Source: Gammaproteobacteria bacterium | GTDB taxonomy: Bacteria > Pseudomonadota > Gammaproteobacteria > Steroidobacterales > Foliamicaceae | NCBI GenBank assembly: GCA_026708965.1 | Contig: JAPOTY010000006.1 | Coordinates: 62,001-126,000, forward strand | Direction of reading: 5' to 3' | Length of the DNA: 64,000 bases | Shown: piece after piece, positions 16,990-25,398 of the stretch | Layout of the letters: every line of letters begins with the position of its first letter | Numbering within the stretch: the first letter of the stretch is position 1 | Translations under genes and position numbers: made by a program | Notes under the pieces: model-generated | What the model saw: only the letters and a program-made list of their open reading frames with translations | The model's database searches: none | Told to the model about the DNA's origin: nothing

Positions 16990-18371
16990 TCGGAATAGGC
17001 GGTCTGCCCCCCATTCATCGTTCCCTGATAGGCCAGACCACGCTGCTGTCCTTGGCGCTGCTGGTGCTTGGCGTGACGCTGCTGGTTTTTTTGCCAGTGC
17101 TTACGATGGAACGGCCCGACCCCCTTCAACGGACTCTGTACCTTGCCGTGGGCGCTGCGGCGCAGGCCCAGATGAAGGCCGACACGCCCTTGCGCACGCT
17201 CTTGGAGACCAAGGAAATACGCGCAGTGATGGCGGCGAACGATCGGTTCCGGCTGTACGTGCAGCGCGGAGCGGAGGATTTCCAGATTGGAATGTCGCCG
17301 CGCTGGACGCATGCATTCAGCTTGCCGGATTTGCTCTTCGCCGCTGAAAGCCCCGATCGCAATCGCGTCAGCTCTTTCGCCAGCTTCGAGTTCAATGAGG
17401 ACGGCGCCGTTGGACGGTCGGGCTACCGGCGGTCCGGAGGGCAGTACTACTACTACGAGGTGGGCGGCATCGAGGTTGCGGTGAAGCAGGCAACAGGCTT
17501 GCTGGCAGGTCTCAGCCCGGCGCTTTTCTGGGCTTGGTTCAAGGATTACCTGGCGGTTGGCAGCGCCATTCTGGCCGGGGTGCTGCTTGTGCTCTTCCTG
17601 CTGGTGCGATCGTTTCGGCGCTTGGCGAATATAGCGCAATCACTGGGCCCGCAGGCCCCCGGACGCCTGCTGCCTGAGAAAGGCCTGCCGATAGAAATTG
17701 TGCCGATGGTGCGGGCGATCAACCGGTTGATCCGGCGCGTTGAGCGGACCAACGAGGAGCAGGCTTTCTTCATCTCGGCGGCTGCGCACGAGTTGCGCAC
17801 TCCGCTGGCTGTGCTGAGAACCCGTCTAGAAAACCTGCCTGACGGGGCGGACAAGGACGATCTCAGGAATGATCTCCGCCGCATGGCGCGCTTGGTCGAT
17901 CAACTGCTCCGCCTGATGAGCGTGCGCAACAAGTCCGCGCCTTCCAGCGCCGTGAATCTGGTGGAGGTTGCCAGAAACGTGGTGGCGGAAAGAGCGCCGA
18001 TCGTGATCGGCCAGGGCGTTGAAATCGATCTGGACGCGGCCAGCGAAACGGTGCAGGTTGATGGCGATAAGTGCTTGCTCGAGGTGGCGCTGGCCAATCT
18101 CGTTGACAATGCGCTGTCATTCAGCAAATCCGGCCAGACGTTGCAGGTGAAGGTGGGCCCGAAGAGATGCGTAACGGTCAAAGACCAGGGTCCGGGGGTT
18201 CCCGCAGCGGAACTGGAGAATATTTTTCGGCCCTTCGCCAAAAGCCCGCCCAACCGCCAAGGCCACGGCCTGGGCCTGGCCATCACCCGCTCCATCATGG
18301 CGCTGCATGGCGGCAGCGTCAGAGCCGCCAACCGCAAACGCGGCGGGGCCAGTTTCGCGCTGCGGTTCTGA
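16986..18371 (+). CDS. Sensor histidine kinase
   Basis: 461 residues. Two membrane helices (about 15-37 and 185-207) flank a periplasmic sensor region. A HAMP-like linker is followed by the phosphoacceptor H268 in AAAHELRTPL. N box EVALANLVDNALSFSK, G1 KDQGPGVPAAE, F box and G2 GHGLGLAITRSI are intact, so it should be active. It is coupled by ATGA overlap to the response regulator. Cognate signal unknown. The next 192 bp (18372-18563) hold only a ribosome-binding site for the next gene. Confidence 0.92.
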   Translation: MIGIGGLPPIHRSLIGQTTLLSLALLVLGVTLLVFLPVLTMERPDPLQRTLYLAVGAAAQAQMKADTPLRTLLETKEIRAVMAANDRFRLYVQRGAEDFQIGMSPRWTHAFSLPDLLFAAESPDRNRVSSFASFEFNEDGAVGRSGYRRSGGQYYYYEVGGIEVAVKQATGLLAGLSPALFWAWFKDYLAVGSAILAGVLLVLFLLVRSFRRLANIAQSLGPQAPGRLLPEKGLPIEIVPMVRAINRLIRRVERTNEEQAFFISAAAHELRTPLAVLRTRLENLPDGADKDDLRNDLRRMARLVDQLLRLMSVRNKSAPSSAVNLVEVARNVVAERAPIVIGQGVEIDLDAASETVQVDGDKCLLEVALANLVDNALSFSKSGQTLQVKVGPKRCVTVKDQGPGVPAAELENIFRPFAKSPPNRQGHGLGLAITRSIMALHGGSVRAANRKRGGASFALRF

Positions 18372-18563
18372 CTGCGCCCTCAACGCAGGCTGGCCGGTCT
18401 ATTGGACGGGTGCCGCGAACGCTGGGCCGGTAAGGTTCAGGCAAGATGGGCGTGATGTAATCAACCGCCATGCCGGTGTGCTGGGCCGCGACCTTTATCC
18501 GTCCTTGCCGCATCCATATTGGCAATCATCGGCGGGAGAAAGAATGAAACGGGAGGTTTACTG

Positions 18564-20096
18564 ATGAGGCCCATATTTTCACGGTCGGCGGGGGCCGCGC
18601 TGATCGCATCCCTGATCTTGCTGGCGCAACCGGCGGTCGCGCAGGAAAGCGGGTCTCCGGGCGGTGCTGCGGAAGCCAGGCTGGTGGGCGATCACGTGCT
18701 GGTGCGCGTGGTGCTGAGCACCGAGAAGTTTCACAAGGAAACCCACCTGGTGCTTGACTACACCGATGAGCAGCCGCTGAGGATCTACAACTGCATTCTC
18801 GGCTATGTGGAATACGGCGAGGGCGAGGAAACCATCAAGATCTTGGCCGACGGCCTGCGCATCGAGGTGCCGAAGGAGGATGTCGAGGCCTCCTCCGAAT
18901 GCACGCTGTTCCTGAAGAATCTGAGCGGGCAGTATTCGGTCGAGTTGAAGGATATCGACGTGTCTGCCATCCTAGGCGGCCCGGTGCTGCGCCAGTACGC
19001 GCTCGGCATGAACCTGGCCGCCGGCGAAGTCAGCTTCACGCCCGCGGACGTAGCCAAGGTGGAAGACGCGATGCTGTGGGCGGAGTCGATCGTCACCGGT
19101 TTGCGCACCACCGAGGAAGGCCGGGTGCTGGCGCCGCTGAGCATCGGCGAAAAAGACCGCTCCCTGATGGCATTCAATACCGCGGGCTATCACAGCTACA
19201 TCAATGCGGCGCTGGCCGGCGGGCTGGGCTACCCGTTCGGCGACGTGCCGAACATCCATTTCGGCGTTGGCGATCAGCGCGTTCCGCTGTCCGGCATGGC
19301 GGCGCTGTTTCCGGCCGATTTCTCGCAGGATCCGGAACTTTCACGGGACTGGCTCGTGGTTCCCGGTTTGAGCCTCTGGACCGCTTTCAGGCTGGAAATC
19401 AACCCGCTGCAGGGCTATCTGGCGCTAGCGCCGGTGGTGAACACCAATTACTCCGAGGCCGATTTCGAGTTCTACACGGCGGCGGCGAACAAGGACCGAG
19501 AGGCGCTGCGGTCGTATCATCAGGGCAACCCGGACGACCGCAACGTGGCGGAGGCGGCCGAGTTGATGTTTGCCTTGGGACTGGAGCAGAACGCCCCGGT
19601 CGAAGAGCAGATGGAGGCGGTGAATTACCGTCTTTCGGCCACGCTGGAGCGCATGAAGTCGGGCTGGCTCAAGGAAACGCTGGAGCCGCTGTTTCTCGCG
19701 GATGACCGCGATGCCCGCTCCGAGTTGATCATGGCGCTGGGCGAGGAAGCGCTGGAATACGTTTCCCGCTCCGATAATCCGGGGCTGCGGCAGGATCTGC
19801 AATTGATCCTAGGCGACCGCTATCTTGAGGCGGGCGATGCCGAGCAGGCATGGAAGTACTTCCTGGCCGCCGGTTTCAGCGGCGATCCCGAAAAGGAGAG
19901 CCTGGTGCGTCATGAACTCGGACGCGCATACGAGGCTTTGGGGCGCCACCGGCGCGCCTACTCGAATTACCAGCGCGCCGCATCGCCGCTGCTCGCAGGT
20001 TCGCAGGCGCTGAAAGACAGCGCCCGAAACGGAATGGAGCGCCTCAAGCCCTTGCTGGCAGCGGACGATCCTTTGCTCATGGAGGTTGGCGGATAG
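18564..20096 (+). CDS. Exported protein with two degenerate aspartic-protease-like repeats and helical tail
   Basis: 510 residues from ATG 18564, with GGGAGG 7 bp upstream. The signal peptide ends at AQPAVAQ (about 27). Two segments look like retropepsin folds without a catalytic Asp-Thr-Gly. Residues 61-160 have HLVLDYTDEQ where DTG would be, and ILGGPVLRQY...GEVSFTP where the second strand would be. Residues 200-290 have AFNTAGYHSYINAAL and VPGLSLWTAFRLEI then GYLAL. The tail (about 400-505) is TPR-like (YLEAGDAEQAWKYF, GRAYEALGRHRRAYSNYQ). It is the first gene of the MoxR cluster. No enzymatic role can be claimed, and the protease relation is inference. Confidence 0.6.
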   Translation: MRPIFSRSAGAALIASLILLAQPAVAQESGSPGGAAEARLVGDHVLVRVVLSTEKFHKETHLVLDYTDEQPLRIYNCILGYVEYGEGEETIKILADGLRIEVPKEDVEASSECTLFLKNLSGQYSVELKDIDVSAILGGPVLRQYALGMNLAAGEVSFTPADVAKVEDAMLWAESIVTGLRTTEEGRVLAPLSIGEKDRSLMAFNTAGYHSYINAALAGGLGYPFGDVPNIHFGVGDQRVPLSGMAALFPADFSQDPELSRDWLVVPGLSLWTAFRLEINPLQGYLALAPVVNTNYSEADFEFYTAAANKDREALRSYHQGNPDDRNVAEAAELMFALGLEQNAPVEEQMEAVNYRLSATLERMKSGWLKETLEPLFLADDRDARSELIMALGEEALEYVSRSDNPGLRQDLQLILGDRYLEAGDAEQAWKYFLAAGFSGDPEKESLVRHELGRAYEALGRHRRAYSNYQRAASPLLAGSQALKDSARNGMERLKPLLAADDPLLMEVGG

Positions 20097-20128
20097 GCCC
20101 TGTATCGGCGTAGGCGACGAGACCTGCC

Positions 20129-21646
20129 ATGTTGCCCGACCCTGCGCCCGATCGTCTTCAGGGACAGCTGAACCGCCTTGCCGCCCAAGGCGCCAGCCGC
20201 CTCAGGCGCTGGCTGCTGCTGCGCGCCTGCGACCGCTATCTGCGATTGCTCTTCCCCGCCGCGCTGTGCGTGAGCGGGGCCGTCCTGCTGGCCGAATTGC
20301 TGGGCATGGCGGCGGGCACGAATCTTTGGCCCTTCGGCCTGATCCTGACGGTCCTGATTGCGCTGGCGCTGCCCGTGCTGACAGTTGCGGGCTGCGTGCT
20401 GTTCGATTTCGCGCGGCATCGCATCGACCGGCGCATGTGTCTGGCGTTGTACGACCGGGACCTAGGTCTCAACGACCGCCTGCAGGCGGCCGACCAGTAC
20501 CTGGCCAAGTCCGACCGCAGCGATTTCGAGCAGGCGGCGGTGGAGGACGCGCGGGGTTATGCGCAAACCGCCTTGGAGCGCAAGCTGCCGCCGCCCGCCA
20601 TCCGTCCGCCGGACTGGATTCCCCCGCGCCGCAGGCTGGGCGCGCTGGCTGCGGCGTTGCTCGCCGCCGCCCTTTGGATAGGGCAGCACTCCGCTTCGCA
20701 GGCATCCGCGGGCGAGACGCTGGTCGCGGATGCGATTCCCGGCGACCTTCGCCAGGAATCCGACCTCGCGCAGGTCCTGCCCGATCCGCTGCAGCCGCGC
20801 CCGTCTTCCCTCGCGGCCAGGCGCAATACCGAAGTCGAGGTGCCCGAGTCCGAGGCGGAAAGCCGTCCGGGCGAGATGGAGGCTCGCGAGTTTTCCGCCC
20901 AGCGGCAGTCCGAGAATCGCAGCGCCGCCGGGTCGGACGCCCGGCGCAGCAACCGGGCGCGGCAGGCGCAGTCCGGCGCTTCCGGCCAGCGCGCGGAAAA
21001 GCAGGAGCAGGACGAGAGCGAATCCCGGAAAAACCAGCCACGGAAGCAGAAGCCCAGGGACCCGCCCAAAGAAGAGGAAGATCAGCCCAAGGAATCCGCG
21101 GGACTGAAGGGCGGCAAGGGCGAAATGTCCGGCGGCCGCATGGCGGCTTCCGATCACGCCGCCGCGCAGGACAAGACCCGGCAGCCGGAACCGGAGGGCA
21201 ATTCCGATTTCGGCGACGAGGAAGAGGACGAGGAGCAGAAAGCCGGTTCCGCGAGCAAGCCGCTGCTCAGCCAGCGCAAGGCGCCGGTCAACCGGTCGCT
21301 GACGCCATCGGCCGACAGCGATCAGGAACGCGACGACCTGAACGGTCGCGGCGGCCCGTCCGGCCTGAAGAAGACCCGCGGCGTGGCCGCGATGCTGCTG
21401 GGCGTTCCGCTGCCCGATTACCTGCAGGGCAAGGTCAACCCGGGGCGCATGAAGATCCAGAGCGAGCAGGGGCGCGCCGAGGAGCACCAGGCGGAACCGG
21501 CGCTGGCCCGGGAACGGCCGGCGCGCGATGCTGCGGTCGGCCACACCCTGCGTCGCGAAATCCCGCCGTTGGGCCGGGACGTGGTGCGGAATTATTTTCT
21601 TGCTCAACGAATGAATGGCGAAGAAGCGCCGGAGGAAATCGAATGA
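20129..21646 (+). CDS. Membrane protein of MoxR cluster with long charged linker
   Basis: 505 residues. Hydrophobic helices near 35-58 and 65-95, then another near 170-187, precede a very long low-complexity region (about 215-400) of Glu, Gln, Lys, Arg and Ser. The C-terminus contains AMLLGVPLPDYLQGKVN and REIPPLGRDVVRNYFLAQR. The latter resembles the 'P..yr..VrrYF' end found in large membrane proteins (DUF4175 type) next to moxR genes. The stop overlaps moxR by 4 bp. Function unknown; probably an inner-membrane partner of the ATPase. Confidence 0.6.
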   Translation: MLPDPAPDRLQGQLNRLAAQGASRLRRWLLLRACDRYLRLLFPAALCVSGAVLLAELLGMAAGTNLWPFGLILTVLIALALPVLTVAGCVLFDFARHRIDRRMCLALYDRDLGLNDRLQAADQYLAKSDRSDFEQAAVEDARGYAQTALERKLPPPAIRPPDWIPPRRRLGALAAALLAAALWIGQHSASQASAGETLVADAIPGDLRQESDLAQVLPDPLQPRPSSLAARRNTEVEVPESEAESRPGEMEAREFSAQRQSENRSAAGSDARRSNRARQAQSGASGQRAEKQEQDESESRKNQPRKQKPRDPPKEEEDQPKESAGLKGGKGEMSGGRMAASDHAAAQDKTRQPEPEGNSDFGDEEEDEEQKAGSASKPLLSQRKAPVNRSLTPSADSDQERDDLNGRGGPSGLKKTRGVAAMLLGVPLPDYLQGKVNPGRMKIQSEQGRAEEHQAEPALARERPARDAAVGHTLRREIPPLGRDVVRNYFLAQRMNGEEAPEEIE

Positions 21647-22662
21647 CGGACAGTAATGCGGCCGCCGAGCGCGCCCGGGCCGGCGCCGGCGAATTCACCG
21701 AGGTATTCAACCGGGTCAAAGCCCAGGTCGGGCGGCTGATCGTGGGCCAGGAAGAGGTTATAGACGGCGTGCTCACCGCGCTGATGTGCGGCGGGCATGT
21801 GCTGCTGGAAGGCGTGCCCGGCCTCGGCAAGACCATGCTGGTCAAGTCGCTGGGCGAGGCGCTGAACCTGAACTTCTCGCGGATTCAGTTCACTCCCGAC
21901 ATGATGCCCGCGGACATCCAGGGCACGATGGTGCTGACCGAGACCGAGGGCGGCGGCCACGAACTGACGTTCCAGCAGGGCCCGCTGATCGCCAACTTGG
22001 TGCTGGCCGACGAGATCAACCGGGCGACGCCCAAGACCCAGTCGGCGCTGCTCGAAGCGATGCAGGAGCGCCAAGTGACCGTGGGCCGCCGCACGATCCG
22101 GCTGGACGAGCCCTACAGCGTGATGGCGACCCAGAACCCGGTGGAGCAGGAAGGCACCTATCCGCTGCCGGAGGCACAGCTGGACCGTTTCCTGTTCAAA
22201 CAGATCGTGTCCTATCCCGGCGAAGAGGAATACGCGCCCATCCTCGAGCGCACGACCGGCGAGCAGGACGTGGTGATCGAACCGGTGGCCGATGCCGAGA
22301 CCATAGTGCGCCTGCGCGCGGTGGCCCGCGCCGTGGCCGTTCCGGAGGTGGCCCAGCGCTACGCTGTCCAGCTCGTCATGGGCACTCAGCCTAACAGCGA
22401 TTACGCGCCAGACAGCATCGGCGCCTACGTGGCGCTGGGGTCCAGCCCGCGCGGCGCGCAGGGGCTGATTCTGGGCGGCAAGGTCCGCGCGCTGCTGGCC
22501 GGGCGTTTCTCGGTCAGCACCGACGACATCCGTTCGGTGGCGCTGCCCGTGCTGAGGCACCGCATCCTGGTGAACTTCCACGCGCAGGCCAACCGCGTCA
22601 CGCCGGACCTGCTGGTGGACGACGTGCTGCAGTCGGTAGAGCCGCCGCACACGGCGAGCTGA
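21643..22662 (+). CDS. MoxR family AAA+ ATPase (cluster 1)
   Basis: 339 residues from ATG 21643, overlapping the previous stop (ATGA). A longer frame upstream is a shadow of the preceding gene. Walker A GVPGLGKTMLVK, Walker B VLADEINRA, sensor 1 MATQNPVEQEG and the sensor-2 region are complete. MoxR ATPases act as chaperones that load or activate VWA-domain partners, and two such partners follow. Cytoplasmic. Contains the usual PEAQLDRF block. A paralogue lies at 62381. Confidence 0.95.
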   Translation: MTDSNAAAERARAGAGEFTEVFNRVKAQVGRLIVGQEEVIDGVLTALMCGGHVLLEGVPGLGKTMLVKSLGEALNLNFSRIQFTPDMMPADIQGTMVLTETEGGGHELTFQQGPLIANLVLADEINRATPKTQSALLEAMQERQVTVGRRTIRLDEPYSVMATQNPVEQEGTYPLPEAQLDRFLFKQIVSYPGEEEYAPILERTTGEQDVVIEPVADAETIVRLRAVARAVAVPEVAQRYAVQLVMGTQPNSDYAPDSIGAYVALGSSPRGAQGLILGGKVRALLAGRFSVSTDDIRSVALPVLRHRILVNFHAQANRVTPDLLVDDVLQSVEPPHTAS

Positions 22663-22670
22663 GCGTTTAG

Positions 22671-22742
22671 CCTGGGAGCGAGGGCATGACCCTCGCGGCG
22701 TCCCGCCCTCGCCGAAGTCGAGACGCCTTCCAGCCCGGGGTT
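22671..22742 (+). repeat. REP-like repeat family B, copy B1
   Basis: Hairpin GCGAGGG-CATGA-CCCTCGC (22678-22696) is followed by a second unit GGCGTC...GACGCC (22697-22727) and CCCGGGG. The 46-bp segment 22697-22742 matches 27945-27990 at 39 positions and is also related to the complement of 35752-35797. It fills the gap between moxR and the DUF58 gene. Confidence 0.75.
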
Positions 22743-22762
22743 GAGGAGATCGAACCATAGGC

Positions 22763-23668
22763 ATGGCCGCCCCCAAAGTTGACGAATTCTTCGATACCGA
22801 GTTCCTGACCGCGCTGCAGGGCTTCAGCCTGTGGGCGCGTCGCATCATCAGCGGCGGCCGGCATGCCGAGCAGCTCTCGAAGGACAAGGGCGCCGGCCTG
22901 GAGTTCGCCGACTACAAGGCCTACGTGCCGGGCGACGATACCCGCACGATCGACTGGAACATCTACAGGCGCCTCGGCCGCGTGGTCGTGAAGGTGTTCG
23001 AGGAGCGCCAGGAACTGCCCGTTTACCTGCTGGTGGACCGCTCGAGCAGCATGTATTTTGAGGCCGCGCCCAAGATCGGCGTGGCGCTGAAGGTGGCGCT
23101 GGCGCTGGCTTCCATCAGCCTGTCCCAGCATGACAGCGTGGGGCTGTTTTCCTTTTCGGACAACTTGGAAATGAAGCTCAAGAACGGTTCCGGACACGGC
23201 CGCCTGATGCGGGTCGCGGAACGACTGGCGGAACTCGAGGAGCAGGGCAACACCGAACTGGTCCAGGCGATCGAAGGCGTGGAACGGCTGCGCCTGCGCC
23301 GGGGGCTGCTGGCCGTCATTTCCGACTTCTACGACCCGGTCGGACTGGATGCCGTGCTGGGCTCGCTGCGCCAGACCCGGCATCGCCTGCTGCTGGTGCA
23401 GCTGATCGGCAACCACGACCTGGACCCGGCCGGCCGCCGCGACATGCGCGGCGATGTGCGCCTTCGCGACTGCGAGTCCGGCGAGGCCGTGGACGTGTCG
23501 CTTACGCCCGCTATTCTCGCCAACTACCGCGCGATCGTGAACGATTTCAACGAGCGCCTGACCGGCTTCGCCACCGGGCAGGGCGCGGCCTTCCTGCGAC
23601 TCAATACCGACGAGGAAGTGCTGCCGCAACTGGCGGCGGCATTCGAGGCGGGGCGCATCGAGATATGA
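22763..23668 (+). CDS. DUF58 protein, MoxR partner (cluster 1)
   Basis: 301 residues. The DUF58 signature is clear: KAYVPGDDTRTIDWNIYRR, then VKVFEERQELPVYLLVDRSSSM, a VWA-like strand with a D-x-S-x-S metal site. It is soluble and probably cytoplasmic or peripheral. DUF58 proteins are almost always encoded after moxR and are thought to be adaptors or substrates of the ATPase. The stop overlaps the next start (ATGA 23665-23668). The preceding 100 bp contain repeat B1, so translation here is not coupled to moxR. Confidence 0.9.
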   Translation: MAAPKVDEFFDTEFLTALQGFSLWARRIISGGRHAEQLSKDKGAGLEFADYKAYVPGDDTRTIDWNIYRRLGRVVVKVFEERQELPVYLLVDRSSSMYFEAAPKIGVALKVALALASISLSQHDSVGLFSFSDNLEMKLKNGSGHGRLMRVAERLAELEEQGNTELVQAIEGVERLRLRRGLLAVISDFYDPVGLDAVLGSLRQTRHRLLLVQLIGNHDLDPAGRRDMRGDVRLRDCESGEAVDVSLTPAILANYRAIVNDFNERLTGFATGQGAAFLRLNTDEEVLPQLAAAFEAGRIEI

Positions 23669-25386
23669 ACTTCGCCAACCTGTCCTGGCCGTGGTTGCTG
23701 GCGGGCGCCGCCGGTCTGGCCGGACTCCTGTACGTGCTTCAGCAGTTGCGCATCCGCTATACCGAAGTGGCGGTGCCGACCGCGATGTTCTGGCGCGAAG
23801 CGGCCCGTGACGCCCCGGTGCGGGTGTTCCGCCGGCGCTTTCGCCACTGGCTGGCCTACCTGCTGAGCCTGCTGATCTGCTGGCTGCTGTGGCTGGGCCT
23901 GGCCGAGCCGCGGGTGGACGATCCGGAGAGCGGCCAGTACTATGTGCTGTTCTTGGACGGATCGGCGCACATGTCCGCGCCGGGCGCCCTTGAGCGCGCC
24001 ATCGAAAGCGTTCGCGACGATTTGCGGAGCCTGCCGGACGACCAGCGCGAAGTCATCTGGGGCGGCGCCCGGAACCTGAAGCTTCTGAATGCCGACGAGG
24101 AAAGCCTGCTGTTCGATCGCCGGGTGGACGGACTCATGCCCGAAGGGGCGCCTTCGGCGGTGGAGGAACAACTCGACCTGCTTGCGCTGCCCGGCGCCTA
24201 CCCCGAATCGGTGCGCCTGATCATTTACGGGCGCGCCCCGGTCAGCGCTGAAGTGCTGGATGGACTACCGGAGGGCGTTCAGGTCCAGCGCGCCCAGGGT
24301 CTGGAAGAACCGGGACCGAACCGCGGCATCGTGGCCATGGGTCTGGGCACGGCCGCTTCCGGGCGCTGGGACGCCGTTGACGTGCTGGTGCGCCTGGAGG
24401 CCACCGGAAACCTCAGCACACTTCCGGGCGACGTGGAGCTGAGTCTTGACGGTGCGCCGCTGAGCGGAGCGGTCATCCGGGATGCGCCTCCCGACGGCTT
24501 TGTCCTCCGCGATATACCCACCGCGGGCGGATTGCTGGAGGTCCGCCTATCCGAACCGGACGCCTTGCCCGCAGACAACGTGGCGCAGTTGCGCCTGCCC
24601 GAACGCCGGCAATTCAAGGTCGCCGTGTCCGCCACGCTGGGTTCCGTTCTCGTGGACGCAGTGCAGGCCGATCCCGGCCTCATGCTGGCCGGGGACGATC
24701 CGGAAGTGGTATTCCGGCGGGCCGGCGAGGCGTTCGGCGGCGATCTGTCGGCGGTCGAATTCGCGCCCATGAACGAACAGGAGGCCGCCTTCGAGATTCA
24801 GTACACGGGAAATCCGGACGCGGAATCGGCTTTGCGCGACAGCCTGCAGGGATTGGGTCTGAACCTGATCGACGGTGCGGGACTAGCCGCCGAGACCGGC
24901 CGGCCCGTGAGCGTGCAAACGTCGGGTGGCGAGTCGAAGAGTATTTCCGTTTGGCTGGAACTGCTTGATGAGCGTTTCAACTTCACGGTGTCGCGGGCGT
25001 TCCCGCTGTTCGTTTCCCGCGCCGCCCGCTGGCTGATCGAGGAAGATGCGGTTTACTCGTATCTGGCCGCGGGCAGGCTCGCGCCCGACGAATCATCGGA
25101 ATTCGCGCTGACCGGCCCCGGGGACAGCGCGACCCGCCTGCTGGGCGCTGACCTGCCGCCGGCGCGCTCGGGAACGCTCGAAGCGCCCGACGGAGGGCTT
25201 TCGTATCCGGTTTCGCTGTTGAGCACGGCGGTAACGACGGCGCAGACCGGCGTGGAACTGCCCGCATTCGCCCCCGCGGGCGCGGGATTGGCCGGGCCTT
25301 CTCTGCTCGCGCTGCTCCTGATACTGGCCGCGCTGGCGCTGCTCGCGTTGGAGTGGTACGCCTACCAGCGCGGGATGATGCCGTAG
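23665..25386 (+). CDS. BatA-type membrane protein with degenerate VWA domain
   Basis: 573 residues. The N-terminus matches the BatA/aerotolerance-type module: helix WPWLLAGAAGLAGLLYVLQQ, then a second helix near 55-80. VLFLDGSAHM (about residue 93) sits where a VWA MIDAS motif D-x-S-x-S would be, but it reads D-G-S-A-H, so metal binding is doubtful. A C-terminal helix (LLALLLILAALALLALEWYA) closes a large periplasmic segment. Coupled to the DUF58 gene by overlap. Likely forms a membrane complex with the VWA protein that follows. Confidence 0.75.
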   Translation: MNFANLSWPWLLAGAAGLAGLLYVLQQLRIRYTEVAVPTAMFWREAARDAPVRVFRRRFRHWLAYLLSLLICWLLWLGLAEPRVDDPESGQYYVLFLDGSAHMSAPGALERAIESVRDDLRSLPDDQREVIWGGARNLKLLNADEESLLFDRRVDGLMPEGAPSAVEEQLDLLALPGAYPESVRLIIYGRAPVSAEVLDGLPEGVQVQRAQGLEEPGPNRGIVAMGLGTAASGRWDAVDVLVRLEATGNLSTLPGDVELSLDGAPLSGAVIRDAPPDGFVLRDIPTAGGLLEVRLSEPDALPADNVAQLRLPERRQFKVAVSATLGSVLVDAVQADPGLMLAGDDPEVVFRRAGEAFGGDLSAVEFAPMNEQEAAFEIQYTGNPDAESALRDSLQGLGLNLIDGAGLAAETGRPVSVQTSGGESKSISVWLELLDERFNFTVSRAFPLFVSRAARWLIEEDAVYSYLAAGRLAPDESSEFALTGPGDSATRLLGADLPPARSGTLEAPDGGLSYPVSLLSTAVTTAQTGVELPAFAPAGAGLAGPSLLALLLILAALALLALEWYAYQRGMMP

Positions 25387-25398
25387 GGACCGGGTGCG

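Noticed and set aside
18372-18563. Possible small gene or RNA between the kinase and the MoxR cluster
   Set aside because: No conserved-looking frame, hairpin or T-run; only a weak -10-like TGTAAT was seen.
20086-21642. Long plus-strand frame ahead of moxR
   Set aside because: Low-complexity Arg/Gly-rich translation antiparallel to family expectation. It is the shadow of the 505-residue gene, and the MoxR protein begins at 21643.
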